From positions 1 to 6,270 of the forward strand of contig CAMBJF010000145.1 in assembly GCA_945867875.1 (NCBI GenBank): 6,270 nucleotides of DNA, given 5' to 3'. Both the position numbers and the translations under genes were made by a program. Positions 1 to 6,270 of the stretch are shown piece after piece; position 1 is the first letter of the stretch, and each line of letters opens with the position of its first letter. Source of the stretch: an uncultured Ruminococcus sp. GTDB taxonomy: Bacteria; Bacillota; Clostridia; Oscillospirales; Ruminococcaceae. The notes beneath the pieces were generated by a model that saw nothing but the letters and a program-made list of their open reading frames with translations, ran no database searches and was not told where the DNA came from.

Positions 1-44
1 ATAGCGTAGCGTCTCGTGGGCTCGGAGATGTGTATAAGAGACAG
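1..44 (+). other. Illumina Nextera adapter contamination (P7 end, i7 index, Tn5 mosaic end)
   Basis: Bases 26-44 read AGATGTGTATAAGAGACAG, the 19-base Tn5 mosaic end used in Nextera libraries. Bases 11-25 (GTCTCGTGGGCTCGG) are the Nextera read-2 adapter arm that precedes it. Bases 3-10 (AGCGTAGC) sit exactly where the 8-base i7 index belongs and are the reverse complement of GCTACGCT, which I recall as index N709. Bases 1-2 (AT) fit the last two bases of the P7 oligonucleotide. The order and spacing match a library molecule exactly, so this is untrimmed synthetic sequence at a contig end and not a chromosomal Tn5 relic. It carries no biological annotation, and any gene start placed in it is an artefact. 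Confidence 0.97.
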
Positions 45-50
45 TATGTA

Positions 51-56
51 TATAAT
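51..56 (+). promoter_or_regulatory. Possible -10 box at the contig edge
   Basis: TATAAT matches the sigma-A -10 consensus exactly and would place a transcription start near 62-64, about 24 bases before the ATG at 87. That fits a promoter for the five-gene unit. The matching -35 would lie about 17 bases further upstream, where the true sequence is replaced by adapter, so it cannot be checked. The stretch is AT-rich, so a chance match is quite possible. Confidence 0.3.
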
Positions 57-86
57 TTTGCACAGAAACGGAGACTTGAACGGAAA

Positions 87-2915
87 ATGGAAGAAAATCT
101 CAATATACAGAACACTCCCGAAAATGACGGTCAGAACACAGCTCAGTCCTCGGGGGAAATGGATATAAAGAAGATAAACATAAATATCATCGACGGCGGA
201 CGTGACGGCTCGAATGTGAAGGAACCGCCGAAAAAAAGTGAATTCTGGAGCAGGATAGGCAAGACTGTAAAGTCAAAGCGCAGCTATATCGCCGCCTTTT
301 TCATTCCCGCCCTCCTGCTTTTTGCCGCATACGCCGTTTTCGGAGTGCACCCATTCGGCGATATGTCCGTGCTTGTCCTCGACCTTAACGGACAGTACGT
401 TTACTATTTTGAAAACCTCCGTGACGTTCTTCACGGAAACGGCAGCCCCTTTATTTCCTGGAGCAGAAACCTGTCGGGCGAGATAATGGGAATGTTTGCA
501 TATTACCTTGCAAGCCCGTTCACACTCATACCGATGCTCCTGCCACGCTCAATGATGACAGAATCCCTGCTCATAATGCAGCTTTGCAAGGTGGGAACGG
601 CTTCCGTGACCTTTAACTATTATCTCAGACATTCCAAAAACTGTAAGCATTCCACATCAATGCTTTTCGGCATTCTCTACTCCCTTATGGGCTATATGAT
701 AGTCCAGCTTATGAACCCTATGTGGCTGGACGGTCTTATCTATCTCCCCCTTATCGTCTACGGCATTGAAAAGATAATCGACGACAACAGCTGGCTCCGC
801 TTTATCATTCCCCTTGCGCTGATGTATATGGCTCATTTCTACATTGGCTGGATGATAACCTTTTTCTCTGTCATCTACTTCCTTTACTACTATTTCGCAG
901 GCAAGAAAAATTACGTAAATTCTTTCAAGTCATTCTTCTTTGCAGGGGTGAAATTTGCCGCAGGCGGCGTTATTGCGGCAATGGCGGCGGCGTGGGTGCT
1001 CCTGCCCCTGTACAACTCACTAAAGCTTGGCAAATTCGAGTTCTCCACCCCCAATTACAGCGTAAAAACTCAGTTTGACTTCCTTGATTTTTTCAAAAAT
1101 ATCCTGCCGAATACCTATGACACCTGCCGTCCCGAAGGTTCACCCGTTGTGTACTGCGGCGTGCTCACAGTCATACTCATTCCCCTTTTCTTCCTAAACA
1201 GCAAGATACGCTTCAGGCAGAAAATGGGTATGGGTGCAGTTCTTATGACGATCCTCCTGTCAATGTACCTCTCCACCGCCGATCTTGCGTGGCACGGATT
1301 TCAGGTTCCAAACTGGCTCCCCTACCGCTACAGCTTCACATTCAGCTTCATTCTCCTTGTAATGGGCGCAATGACCTTTGAGCGTCTTGAGGGCGTGAGC
1401 ATCAAGGAAATTGGCATCACCGGCTTCTGCCTTATGATATATGCATTCTATGTGGGCAGGCAGGATTTCAAGGGCGTTGACCTTATCCTAACCGTGTGGT
1501 ACACCGTAATATTCGCCCTTATCTACTGCATCGCTCTCAGGAGCATCAAGCTTTCGGACAAGTCAAGACGCTCAGTAATAACCTTTGTTATCGGCATTTT
1601 CACCGCAGGCGAGCTTTTCGGCACATCTCTTTCCACAATGGAAGCCATCAACAGCGATGTTGTCTACTCAAAATATTCATCATACAACAGATACATCACC
1701 CTCGGACGTGACACCGTAAAGAAAATTTACGCCAAAGACAGCTTTGATGACAACGGCGGCGTTTACCGTATCGAAAAGAATTATCACCGTACCGTAAACG
1801 ATGCTCTCGCATTCGGCAGCTTCGGAATATCCCATTCAAGCTCCACACTCAATGCCGCTCCCATACAGTTCCTGCGCCGTCTCGGTTTCTCCTACGGCGG
1901 ACACTATATTAAATACAAGGGCGCAACATATGTCACCGACTCCATTCTCGGTATCAAATATGTAATGGAAAAGGGCGCTGTGGAGGACGACACTATCCCC
2001 GAAAGCAAGCAGTATGACAAGCTTGTCCTCACAAACAAGGATGAAAAGGACATCTTTGCTGTGTACGAAAATCCCGATGCACTGCCCGTTGCGTTTATGG
2101 CGGACAGCTCAATTCTCGACCTCCAGCTCGGCACTGATAATCCCTTTGAAAATCAGAACAAGCTTCTGAGCCATCTCGTTTCCGACGAATACACCCAGTA
2201 TTTCAAGCAGATATCCGTTGACAAAACTCTCCCCGAAAACGCAAAGCAGACAAGCTACGGCGCTCACACAAAGTACGTTCCTATCGAAGAGGGCAAAAAC
2301 TCTCACATCGAGTTCATCTTTGACGCTCCCACTGAGGATATGATATATGCATATTTTCCCTCAAACTATGAGCGAAAGGTAAATCTCTGGCTCAACAAGG
2401 AGTTCCTCGATTACTATTACGAAGGCGGAAATATGGTCATTCAGCCTCTGGGCAGATTTGAAAAGAACGAGGAAATTTCCCTCATTATGACCATTACCGA
2501 GGAGAAAAACGAAGTCCTCTTCAAGGACAAGCTCTTCTATTATCTTGATGAAGCAAAGTTCAAGGAGGATATAAGCAAGCTGAAAGAACACGGTCTGAAA
2601 ATGACGTCATTCAGCGAGGATCACATCAAGGGCGAAATTACCGCTGAAAAGGACGGCGTAATGTTCACCACAATAAGCTGGGAACCGGGCTGGACTATCA
2701 AGGTGGACGGCGAAAAGGTGGAGCCTGTCAAGGTCTGCGATGCCCTTATCGGCGTTGAGCTTACCGCAGGCACTCACGAGATCGAGATGTCCTTCTTCCC
2801 CGCAGGCCTCAGCACAGGCATTATCCTCTCCCTCTGCGGCGTTATCGCAATAATCATCATTGCAGTGACTGAGAAAAAGAGCGATAAGATACTTCTTGAC
2901 AGACTGAACGGTTGA
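87..2915 (+). CDS. yfhO: YfhO family membrane protein (GT-C-like putative glycosyltransferase)
   Basis: This 942-residue multi-pass membrane protein has YfhO family layout. A hydrophilic, probably disordered cytoplasmic tail (1-65) is followed by a first membrane helix (67-85). Next comes an outer loop with the DLNGQY motif (99-104), whose Asp99 is in the position of the catalytic or metal-binding acid of GT-C enzymes. About a dozen further helices run to roughly residue 512, with LPYRYSF at 411-417. A large outer domain (about 530-905) includes SWEPGWTIKVDGEKV (864-878), and one last helix (about 908-927) follows PAGLSTG. Characterised relatives (Bacillus YfhO, Listeria GtlB) add sugars to teichoic acids on the outer membrane face from lipid-linked donors; the substrate here is unknown. 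I chose ATG 87: GGAG at 70-73 lies 13 bases upstream, a long spacing. The frame stays open leftward to a GTG at 30, but that codon is inside adapter. A start upstream of the contig edge cannot be fully excluded. ATG 159 is a weaker alternative. The stop lies 14 bases before the next start. Confidence 0.88.
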   Translation: MEENLNIQNTPENDGQNTAQSSGEMDIKKININIIDGGRDGSNVKEPPKKSEFWSRIGKTVKSKRSYIAAFFIPALLLFAAYAVFGVHPFGDMSVLVLDLNGQYVYYFENLRDVLHGNGSPFISWSRNLSGEIMGMFAYYLASPFTLIPMLLPRSMMTESLLIMQLCKVGTASVTFNYYLRHSKNCKHSTSMLFGILYSLMGYMIVQLMNPMWLDGLIYLPLIVYGIEKIIDDNSWLRFIIPLALMYMAHFYIGWMITFFSVIYFLYYYFAGKKNYVNSFKSFFFAGVKFAAGGVIAAMAAAWVLLPLYNSLKLGKFEFSTPNYSVKTQFDFLDFFKNILPNTYDTCRPEGSPVVYCGVLTVILIPLFFLNSKIRFRQKMGMGAVLMTILLSMYLSTADLAWHGFQVPNWLPYRYSFTFSFILLVMGAMTFERLEGVSIKEIGITGFCLMIYAFYVGRQDFKGVDLILTVWYTVIFALIYCIALRSIKLSDKSRRSVITFVIGIFTAGELFGTSLSTMEAINSDVVYSKYSSYNRYITLGRDTVKKIYAKDSFDDNGGVYRIEKNYHRTVNDALAFGSFGISHSSSTLNAAPIQFLRRLGFSYGGHYIKYKGATYVTDSILGIKYVMEKGAVEDDTIPESKQYDKLVLTNKDEKDIFAVYENPDALPVAFMADSSILDLQLGTDNPFENQNKLLSHLVSDEYTQYFKQISVDKTLPENAKQTSYGAHTKYVPIEEGKNSHIEFIFDAPTEDMIYAYFPSNYERKVNLWLNKEFLDYYYEGGNMVIQPLGRFEKNEEISLIMTITEEKNEVLFKDKLFYYLDEAKFKEDISKLKEHGLKMTSFSEDHIKGEITAEKDGVMFTTISWEPGWTIKVDGEKVEPVKVCDALIGVELTAGTHEIEMSFFPAGLSTGIILSLCGVIAIIIIAVTEKKSDKILLDRLNG

Positions 2916-2917
2916 TG

Positions 2918-2922
2918 AAAGG
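2918..2922 (+). promoter_or_regulatory. Ribosome binding site that decides the reductase start
   Basis: AAAGG lies 7 bases before ATG 2930, near-ideal Shine-Dalgarno spacing. The in-frame alternatives further upstream, TTG 2912 and ATG 2915 (the latter sharing one base with the yfhO stop TGA at 2913-2915), have no comparable site and would put this motif inside the coding region. Starting at 2930 also gives the usual short SDR N-terminus before the first beta strand. Confidence 0.65.
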
Positions 2923-2929
2923 CGGCAAA

Positions 2930-3649
2930 ATGTCTCAGACAGTTATCATTACAGGCGCATCACGTGGAATAGGCAGGGAATGTGCAAAGCAGTTTAAAGC
3001 GGCAGGCTATAACGTTGCCGCAATATACAGACAAAACGACGCTGCGGCGGAAAGTCTCAGGGCTGAGATCGGCTGTGAGATATTCAGATGTGACTGCTCC
3101 GTTTACAGCGATGTTGAGCGCACATTCAAGGAAATTGAACGCATTTTCGGCAGCGCAGACGTTCTCATAAACAACGCAGGGATCGCAGAGCAGGCTCTTT
3201 TTTCGGATATTACCGAGGCTATGTGGGACAATATGTTTAACGTGAACGTGAAATCCGTTTACAGCTGCACCCACGCCGCTCTCCCCCATATGATACACAA
3301 CAAGTACGGACGGATAATCAACATCTCCTCTATGTGGGGACAGGTTGGAGCTTCCTGCGAGGTGCATTATAGCGCCGCTAAAGCTGCCGTTATCGGCTTT
3401 ACAAAGGCTCTGGCAAAGGAAGTGGGGCTTTCGGGCATAACCGTGAACTGCATCGCCCCCGGCGTTATCGACACAGATATGAACGCCGCCATTGACAGCG
3501 AAACTATGGATATTCTAAAGGACGAGACCCCTATGAACAGGATAGGCACTCCCTCGGATATTGCCAACGCCGCCCTTTTCCTTGCGGACAGCCGCAGCGA
3601 ATTCATTACGGGTCAGGTCATAGGTGTAAACGGCGGATTTATAATTTAA
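2930..3649 (+). CDS. ymfI: SDR-family oxidoreductase, probable EF-P 5-aminopentanone reductase (YmfI-like; FabG fold)
   Basis: This is a complete 239-residue classical short-chain dehydrogenase. The Rossmann cofactor motif TGASRGIG is at 8-15, Arg34 after the second strand suggests NADPH use, and NNAG is at 81-84. The catalytic tetrad is Asn106, Ser134, Tyr147 and Lys151 (YSAAK); IAPGVIDTDM is at 175-184 and ITGQVIGVNGG at 226-236. General homology would call it FabG (3-oxoacyl-ACP reductase). However, the segment SSMWGQVGASCEVHYSAAK (133-151) has the WG..GASCEV.YS pattern that I associate from memory with Bacillus YmfI and clostridial relatives, not the usual FabG segment. YmfI reduces the 5-aminopentanone on the modified lysine of elongation factor P to 5-aminopentanol, supporting polyproline translation. 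No efp or fatty-acid synthesis gene is in the window, so context does not decide. SDR fold and activity are near certain; the EF-P role is a moderate-confidence inference. Translation may be coupled to yfhO. Confidence 0.85.
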   Translation: MSQTVIITGASRGIGRECAKQFKAAGYNVAAIYRQNDAAAESLRAEIGCEIFRCDCSVYSDVERTFKEIERIFGSADVLINNAGIAEQALFSDITEAMWDNMFNVNVKSVYSCTHAALPHMIHNKYGRIINISSMWGQVGASCEVHYSAAKAAVIGFTKALAKEVGLSGITVNCIAPGVIDTDMNAAIDSETMDILKDETPMNRIGTPSDIANAALFLADSRSEFITGQVIGVNGGFII

Positions 3650-3661
3650 GGGGATATACCA

Positions 3662-4417
3662 ATGAATGAAATACAGCTTACGGGGATATGCTCCGAAATG
3701 GCTCGGCTTATGATAAAATACGGTGCGGAGATATACCGTGTGGAGGACACTATCTCACGGATATGCCACGCCTACGGTCACAGCGAAGCTGCCATATATG
3801 CAACCCCCGCAAACTTCATAATCACCGTGAAGGACAAAAACAGCGTCCCCTACACCGACTCAAAGAGCATTTCGGGACGTGACACAAATCTTGACCGTGT
3901 GGGCAAGCTGAATGAGCTATCACGGTTCATCTGCTCGGAAAAGCCCGAAGCGGAGGTCATTTTCCACAGGATTGAGCAGATAAAGGAGCGAAAAACTTAC
4001 AGCCCCGCACTTATTTATATAAGCTATTTCATCACGGGAGCGGCATTCACCGTCTTTTTCGGCGGCGGAGCCATGGAAGCCCTTTTTGGCGGCGTACTGG
4101 GACTTGTGATAAACTTTATATCCGTAAGGCTCAAGCTCATAAACGCCAGTGCATTTCTGAATGCGGTGGTCTGCTCGGCGGCAATCTCCGTAATTGCTGT
4201 GGCGCTGAGCCACACGGGGCTTATAAAGAGCTTTGACAAAATGATAATCGGCGCATCAATGGCGCTTGTTCCCGGAGTTGCCCTTACAAACTGTATGCGT
4301 GACTTTATTTCGGGGGACTTCATCTCAGGCATATACACCCTCACCGAAGCCGTGCTCATAGCCGTGGGAATGGCTGTGGGAGCAGGCTCAGCGGTGGCTG
4401 CGGTGATAAAATTCTAA
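3662..4417 (+). CDS. yjjP: Threonine/serine exporter family protein, large subunit (ThrE N-terminal domain, YjjP-like)
   Basis: This 251-residue protein is the N-terminal half of a split ThrE-type exporter (formerly DUF1212), close in length to E. coli YjjP. Residues 1-112 form a soluble cytoplasmic domain with the family signature GAEIYRVEDTI (21-31). About five membrane segments follow, near 114-134, 137-157, 164-184, 192-210 and 225-248. The conserved stretch LVPGVALTNCMRDF (202-215) continues into ISGDFISGI just before the last segment. In Corynebacterium both halves are fused in ThrE, which exports threonine and serine by proton motive force; E. coli YjjP works with YjjB and has been linked to succinate export. 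The substrate here cannot be read from sequence. AAGGGG at 3648-3653 sits 8 bases before the ATG and overlaps the reductase stop codon. The gene for the partner half begins 18 bases after the stop, strongly supporting a two-subunit transporter. Confidence 0.9.
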   Translation: MNEIQLTGICSEMARLMIKYGAEIYRVEDTISRICHAYGHSEAAIYATPANFIITVKDKNSVPYTDSKSISGRDTNLDRVGKLNELSRFICSEKPEAEVIFHRIEQIKERKTYSPALIYISYFITGAAFTVFFGGGAMEALFGGVLGLVINFISVRLKLINASAFLNAVVCSAAISVIAVALSHTGLIKSFDKMIIGASMALVPGVALTNCMRDFISGDFISGIYTLTEAVLIAVGMAVGAGSAVAAVIKF

Positions 4418-4435
4418 AGGGAGAGGAATGAAGAT

Positions 4436-4951
4436 ATGGACATTATCCACGATATGGTCATACCCTGCCTTTGCAGCTTTATCGCCTGCGCCGCTCTGGG
4501 AGTGCAGTTCAATATACGCTTCAGACACCTTATCGCCGCTTCCGTAGGATCGCTGGTGAGCCAGTTCATATTCATTCTTCTTGAAAACAATGGTTTCCGT
4601 GATGTGGCGTGCTGCTTCGTATCCGCCGCTGCGGTGGCGCTTTTCTCCGAGATAATGGCGAAGGTGAACAAAGCCCCTGTGAATATGTACCTCATAATCG
4701 GCATAATCCCCCTTGTCCCCGGCGGGCTTGCGTATTATTCCATGCTTGCCCTTGTTATGGGCGACAAGGACACATTCCTCGACCGTGCTGTTGATGCATT
4801 TGCCGAAGCGGGAGCTATCGCAATGGGAATATTTGCAGTATCCTCGGCTGTAAAGATATACAAGGACATCAAGCGGCATTACCGAAAGTCGCTGAACAAG
4901 GCGTACAAGCACCTTTCGGCAGGCGACGGCAAAAGCGTAAAAAAATTCTGA
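4436..4951 (+). CDS. yjjB: Threonine/serine exporter family protein, small subunit (ThrE_2 domain, YjjB-like)
   Basis: This 171-residue membrane protein is the C-terminal half of a split ThrE exporter (ThrE_2, formerly DUF3815), similar in size to E. coli YjjB. Five hydrophobic segments lie near 7-23, 31-49, 56-76, 82-104 and 120-140. The family motif IPLVPGGLAYYSM (91-103) is intact in the fourth, and AALGVQFNI (19-27) after the first segment is also typical. The C-terminal 30 residues are strongly basic (many Lys and Arg), giving a positively charged cytoplasmic tail that should fix the orientation. It is expected to pair with the product of the gene just upstream to form the transport complex. 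GAGAGG at 4421-4426 lies 9 bases before the chosen ATG. Another ATG at 4428 is out of frame and reaches a stop after about 40 codons, so it is not the start. Confidence 0.88.
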   Translation: MDIIHDMVIPCLCSFIACAALGVQFNIRFRHLIAASVGSLVSQFIFILLENNGFRDVACCFVSAAAVALFSEIMAKVNKAPVNMYLIIGIIPLVPGGLAYYSMLALVMGDKDTFLDRAVDAFAEAGAIAMGIFAVSSAVKIYKDIKRHYRKSLNKAYKHLSAGDGKSVKKF

Positions 4952-4964
4952 AAGGATATTTACA

Positions 4965-6185
4965 ATGAACATAAAAAGAGATTTTCCCCGTGTCACCGTT
5001 ACGGAAAAATGCAGAAAGCGCACCTCTGACGGTCACCCTTGGATATACGATAACGAGATAACCGCAGCCGATGAAATAACCGACGGCGCACTTGCAGATG
5101 TTATTTCCGAAAAGGGCAGATACATCGGCACGGGCTTTTTCAATTCCCATTCAAAGATTCGTGTAAGGATAATTTCCCGAAACGCAAACGATACCTTTGA
5201 TGACAGCTTTTTCAAGCGCCGCCTTGAATACGCCTACAGCTACCGCAAAACTGTTATGACCGAAGAGGATATGAACGCCTGCCGCCTTATTTTCGGCGAA
5301 GCGGACGGCTTCCCCGGACTTACGGTGGATAAATTCAACGACCTTCTTTCCGTTCAGATACTCTCCCTTGGCATCGAGCAGAGACGTGACATTATCCTGA
5401 ATGCACTCCTTGATATCCTCAGAAATGACGGGGTAAAAATAAGGGGCGTTTATCTGAGAAATGACGTGAATATCCGCACGCTGGAGGGTATGAGCGAGGA
5501 AAAGGGCTGGTATTTCCGTGAGGGAGAGACCTCTCCCGTCACCGAGATAGTTGAAAACGGCATTCGCTACAGGGTCGATGTGGAAAACGGTCAGAAAACG
5601 GGATTTTTCCTTGACCAGAAGTACAACAGACGTGCCGCCGCATCTATCGCAAGGGGCAAAAACGTTATCGACTGCTGCACCCACACAGGCTCATTCGCCC
5701 TTAACTGCGCAAAGGCAGGTGCAGCCCACGTTACAGCTGTGGACGTATCTGCGGCAGCTGTGGAAATGGCACGGTCAAACGCTGTGCTGAACGGGCTTGA
5801 AAGCAATATGGATTTTGTCCGGAGCGATGTATTTGATTTCCTTAAAGCACGCATTGAAGCCCACGACAGGAGTGCGGACTACATAATCCTTGACCCGCCC
5901 GCATTCACAAAGTCCCGCAAGACTGTGGGCAATGCAAGAAACGGATATCTGGAGCTGAACACCCTTGCAATGAGACTGCTCCCGAGAGGGGGATATCTCG
6001 CAACGGCGTCCTGCTCTCATTTTATGAAAGATGAGCTTTTTGCGGATATGCTGAAAGCTGCGGCAAAGGCTGCGGGCGTTGACCTTAGACTTATCGAGCT
6101 TCGCCGTCAGGCCCCCGACCACCCTATACTTATGTCGGTGGACGAGACGGAATATCTTAAGTTTTTCCTTTTGCAGATAATATAA
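4965..6185 (+). CDS. rlmI: Class I SAM-dependent 23S rRNA methyltransferase (RlmI-like, PUA domain)
   Basis: This 406-residue protein matches the RlmI/YccW (Bacillus YwbD) family in length and domain order. An N-terminal PUA RNA-binding domain covers about 8-75 (GHPWIYDNE at 23-31). A linking domain follows with RLIFGEADGFPGLTVD (107-122), then the Rossmann methyltransferase domain. Its hallmarks are GQKTGFFLDQ (209-218), motif I VIDCCTHTGSFAL (234-246) for SAM binding, acidic Asp260 in TAVDVS, motif IV DPPAF (310-314), ASCSH (348-352) and a C-terminal DHPILMSVDETEYLK (385-399). Cys350 is the likely nucleophile for attack on cytosine, by analogy with m5C methyltransferases. E. coli RlmI makes m5C1962 in 23S rRNA. 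The same position is likely here but not provable, because paralogues in this family differ in target base. AAAGGA at 4951-4956 gives an 8-base spacing to the ATG. It is the last gene of the unit, with terminator structures beginning right after the stop. Confidence 0.9.
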   Translation: MNIKRDFPRVTVTEKCRKRTSDGHPWIYDNEITAADEITDGALADVISEKGRYIGTGFFNSHSKIRVRIISRNANDTFDDSFFKRRLEYAYSYRKTVMTEEDMNACRLIFGEADGFPGLTVDKFNDLLSVQILSLGIEQRRDIILNALLDILRNDGVKIRGVYLRNDVNIRTLEGMSEEKGWYFREGETSPVTEIVENGIRYRVDVENGQKTGFFLDQKYNRRAAASIARGKNVIDCCTHTGSFALNCAKAGAAHVTAVDVSAAAVEMARSNAVLNGLESNMDFVRSDVFDFLKARIEAHDRSADYIILDPPAFTKSRKTVGNARNGYLELNTLAMRLLPRGGYLATASCSHFMKDELFADMLKAAAKAAGVDLRLIELRRQAPDHPILMSVDETEYLKFFLLQII

Positions 6186-6188
6186 AAT

Positions 6189-6217
6189 ATGCCCCGTGGA
6201 CGATGTTCACGGGGCAT
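6189..6217 (+). other. Perfect 10-bp hairpin downstream of the methyltransferase
   Basis: ATGCCCCGTG (6189-6198) and CACGGGGCAT (6208-6217) are exact reverse complements separated by a 9-base loop. The stem begins three bases after the stop codon. The 3' side is followed by CAGTCTGTC rather than a T-run, so it is not a canonical intrinsic terminator by itself. It may protect the mRNA 3' end, cause pausing, or be a decayed terminator arm ahead of the functional one. Confidence 0.75.
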
Positions 6218-6227
6218 CAGTCTGTCG

Positions 6228-6256
6228 AAAAAGTCACCCGAAAGGGTGGCTTTTTT
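6228..6256 (+). terminator. Rho-independent terminator of the five-gene unit
   Basis: The stem is GTCACCC (6233-6239) with GGGTGGC (6244-6250), closed by a GAAA tetraloop (6240-6243) and containing one T-G wobble (6234 with 6249). Six T residues follow at 6251-6256. Five A residues at 6228-6232 precede the stem and can extend it by pairing with the T-run. The symmetric A and T tracts mean it could also stop transcription arriving from the opposite strand. It lies 43 bases after the methyltransferase stop. Confidence 0.92.
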
Positions 6257-6270
6257 GTGTATGATATGGT

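Noticed and set aside
26..44. Tn5/IS50-like mosaic end, suggesting a transposon boundary
   Set aside because: It is joined to the Nextera read-2 arm and an 8-base index in exact library order, which occurs only in synthetic adapters.
2960..3367. Reverse-strand open frame of 135 codons
   Set aside because: It lies wholly opposite the conserved SDR coding sequence and has no motif or supported start.
4428..4547. Small open frame starting at the ATG just before the ThrE_2 gene, a possible leader peptide
   Set aside because: It overlaps the real gene out of frame, starts one base after the Shine-Dalgarno and ends after about 40 codons. Nothing supports its translation.
4388..5023. Reverse-strand open frame of 211 codons
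   Set aside because: It lies opposite the ThrE_2 gene and the start of the methyltransferase gene, both with clear family motifs and ribosome binding sites. Its translation is low in hydrophobic pattern and has no recognisable motif.
5151..5684. Reverse-strand open frame of 177 codons
   Set aside because: It is antisense to conserved methyltransferase motifs, has no recognisable domain, and is explained by codon bias of the forward gene.
45..6270. Possible defence system, prophage, CRISPR array or other undescribed multi-gene system
   Set aside because: All five genes fall into known families with intact motifs, and there are no repeats, integrases, nucleases, inverted-repeat ends or unexplained gene-sized gaps.

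Overview
The window is the left end of a contig from what looks like a low-to-mid GC Gram-positive anaerobe. The best guess is a Ruminococcus-like clostridium (Oscillospiraceae), based on the AAAGG/GGGG-type ribosome binding sites, the YfhO family protein, the split ThrE exporter and the overall protein style. This assignment is an inference: there is no rRNA or other marker gene. Bases 1-44 are not genomic. They are the end of an Illumina P7 adapter, an i7 index and the Nextera read-2/Tn5 mosaic-end sequence, so biological sequence starts at base 45.

From 45 to about 6256 there is one tightly packed forward-strand transcription unit of five genes. They are: a large YfhO-family GT-C-like membrane protein (87-2915); a short-chain dehydrogenase/reductase whose active-site segment resembles the YmfI / EF-P 5-aminopentanone reductase group more than housekeeping FabG (2930-3649); the two halves of a split ThrE/YjjPB-type exporter (3662-4417 and 4436-4951); and an RlmI-like class I SAM-dependent 23S rRNA methyltransferase with an N-terminal PUA domain (4965-6185). 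Gaps between genes are only 12-18 bases, and genes 2 to 5 each have a recognisable Shine-Dalgarno sequence. A possible -10 box lies just inside the genomic boundary (51-56). The unit ends in a 10-bp perfect hairpin without a U-tract, followed by a strong intrinsic terminator with a GAAA tetraloop and a T-run.

The genes do not form one obvious pathway. Two have a link to translation (the methyltransferase, and the reductase if it acts on EF-P). Three encode envelope proteins (YfhO and the two exporter subunits). This looks like an ordinary housekeeping/envelope operon, and I see no mobile element, CRISPR array, tRNA, rRNA or defence system. The most consequential observation is technical: adapter read-through has created a false upstream start for the first gene. 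No stretch of more than 300 bases lacks a gene.
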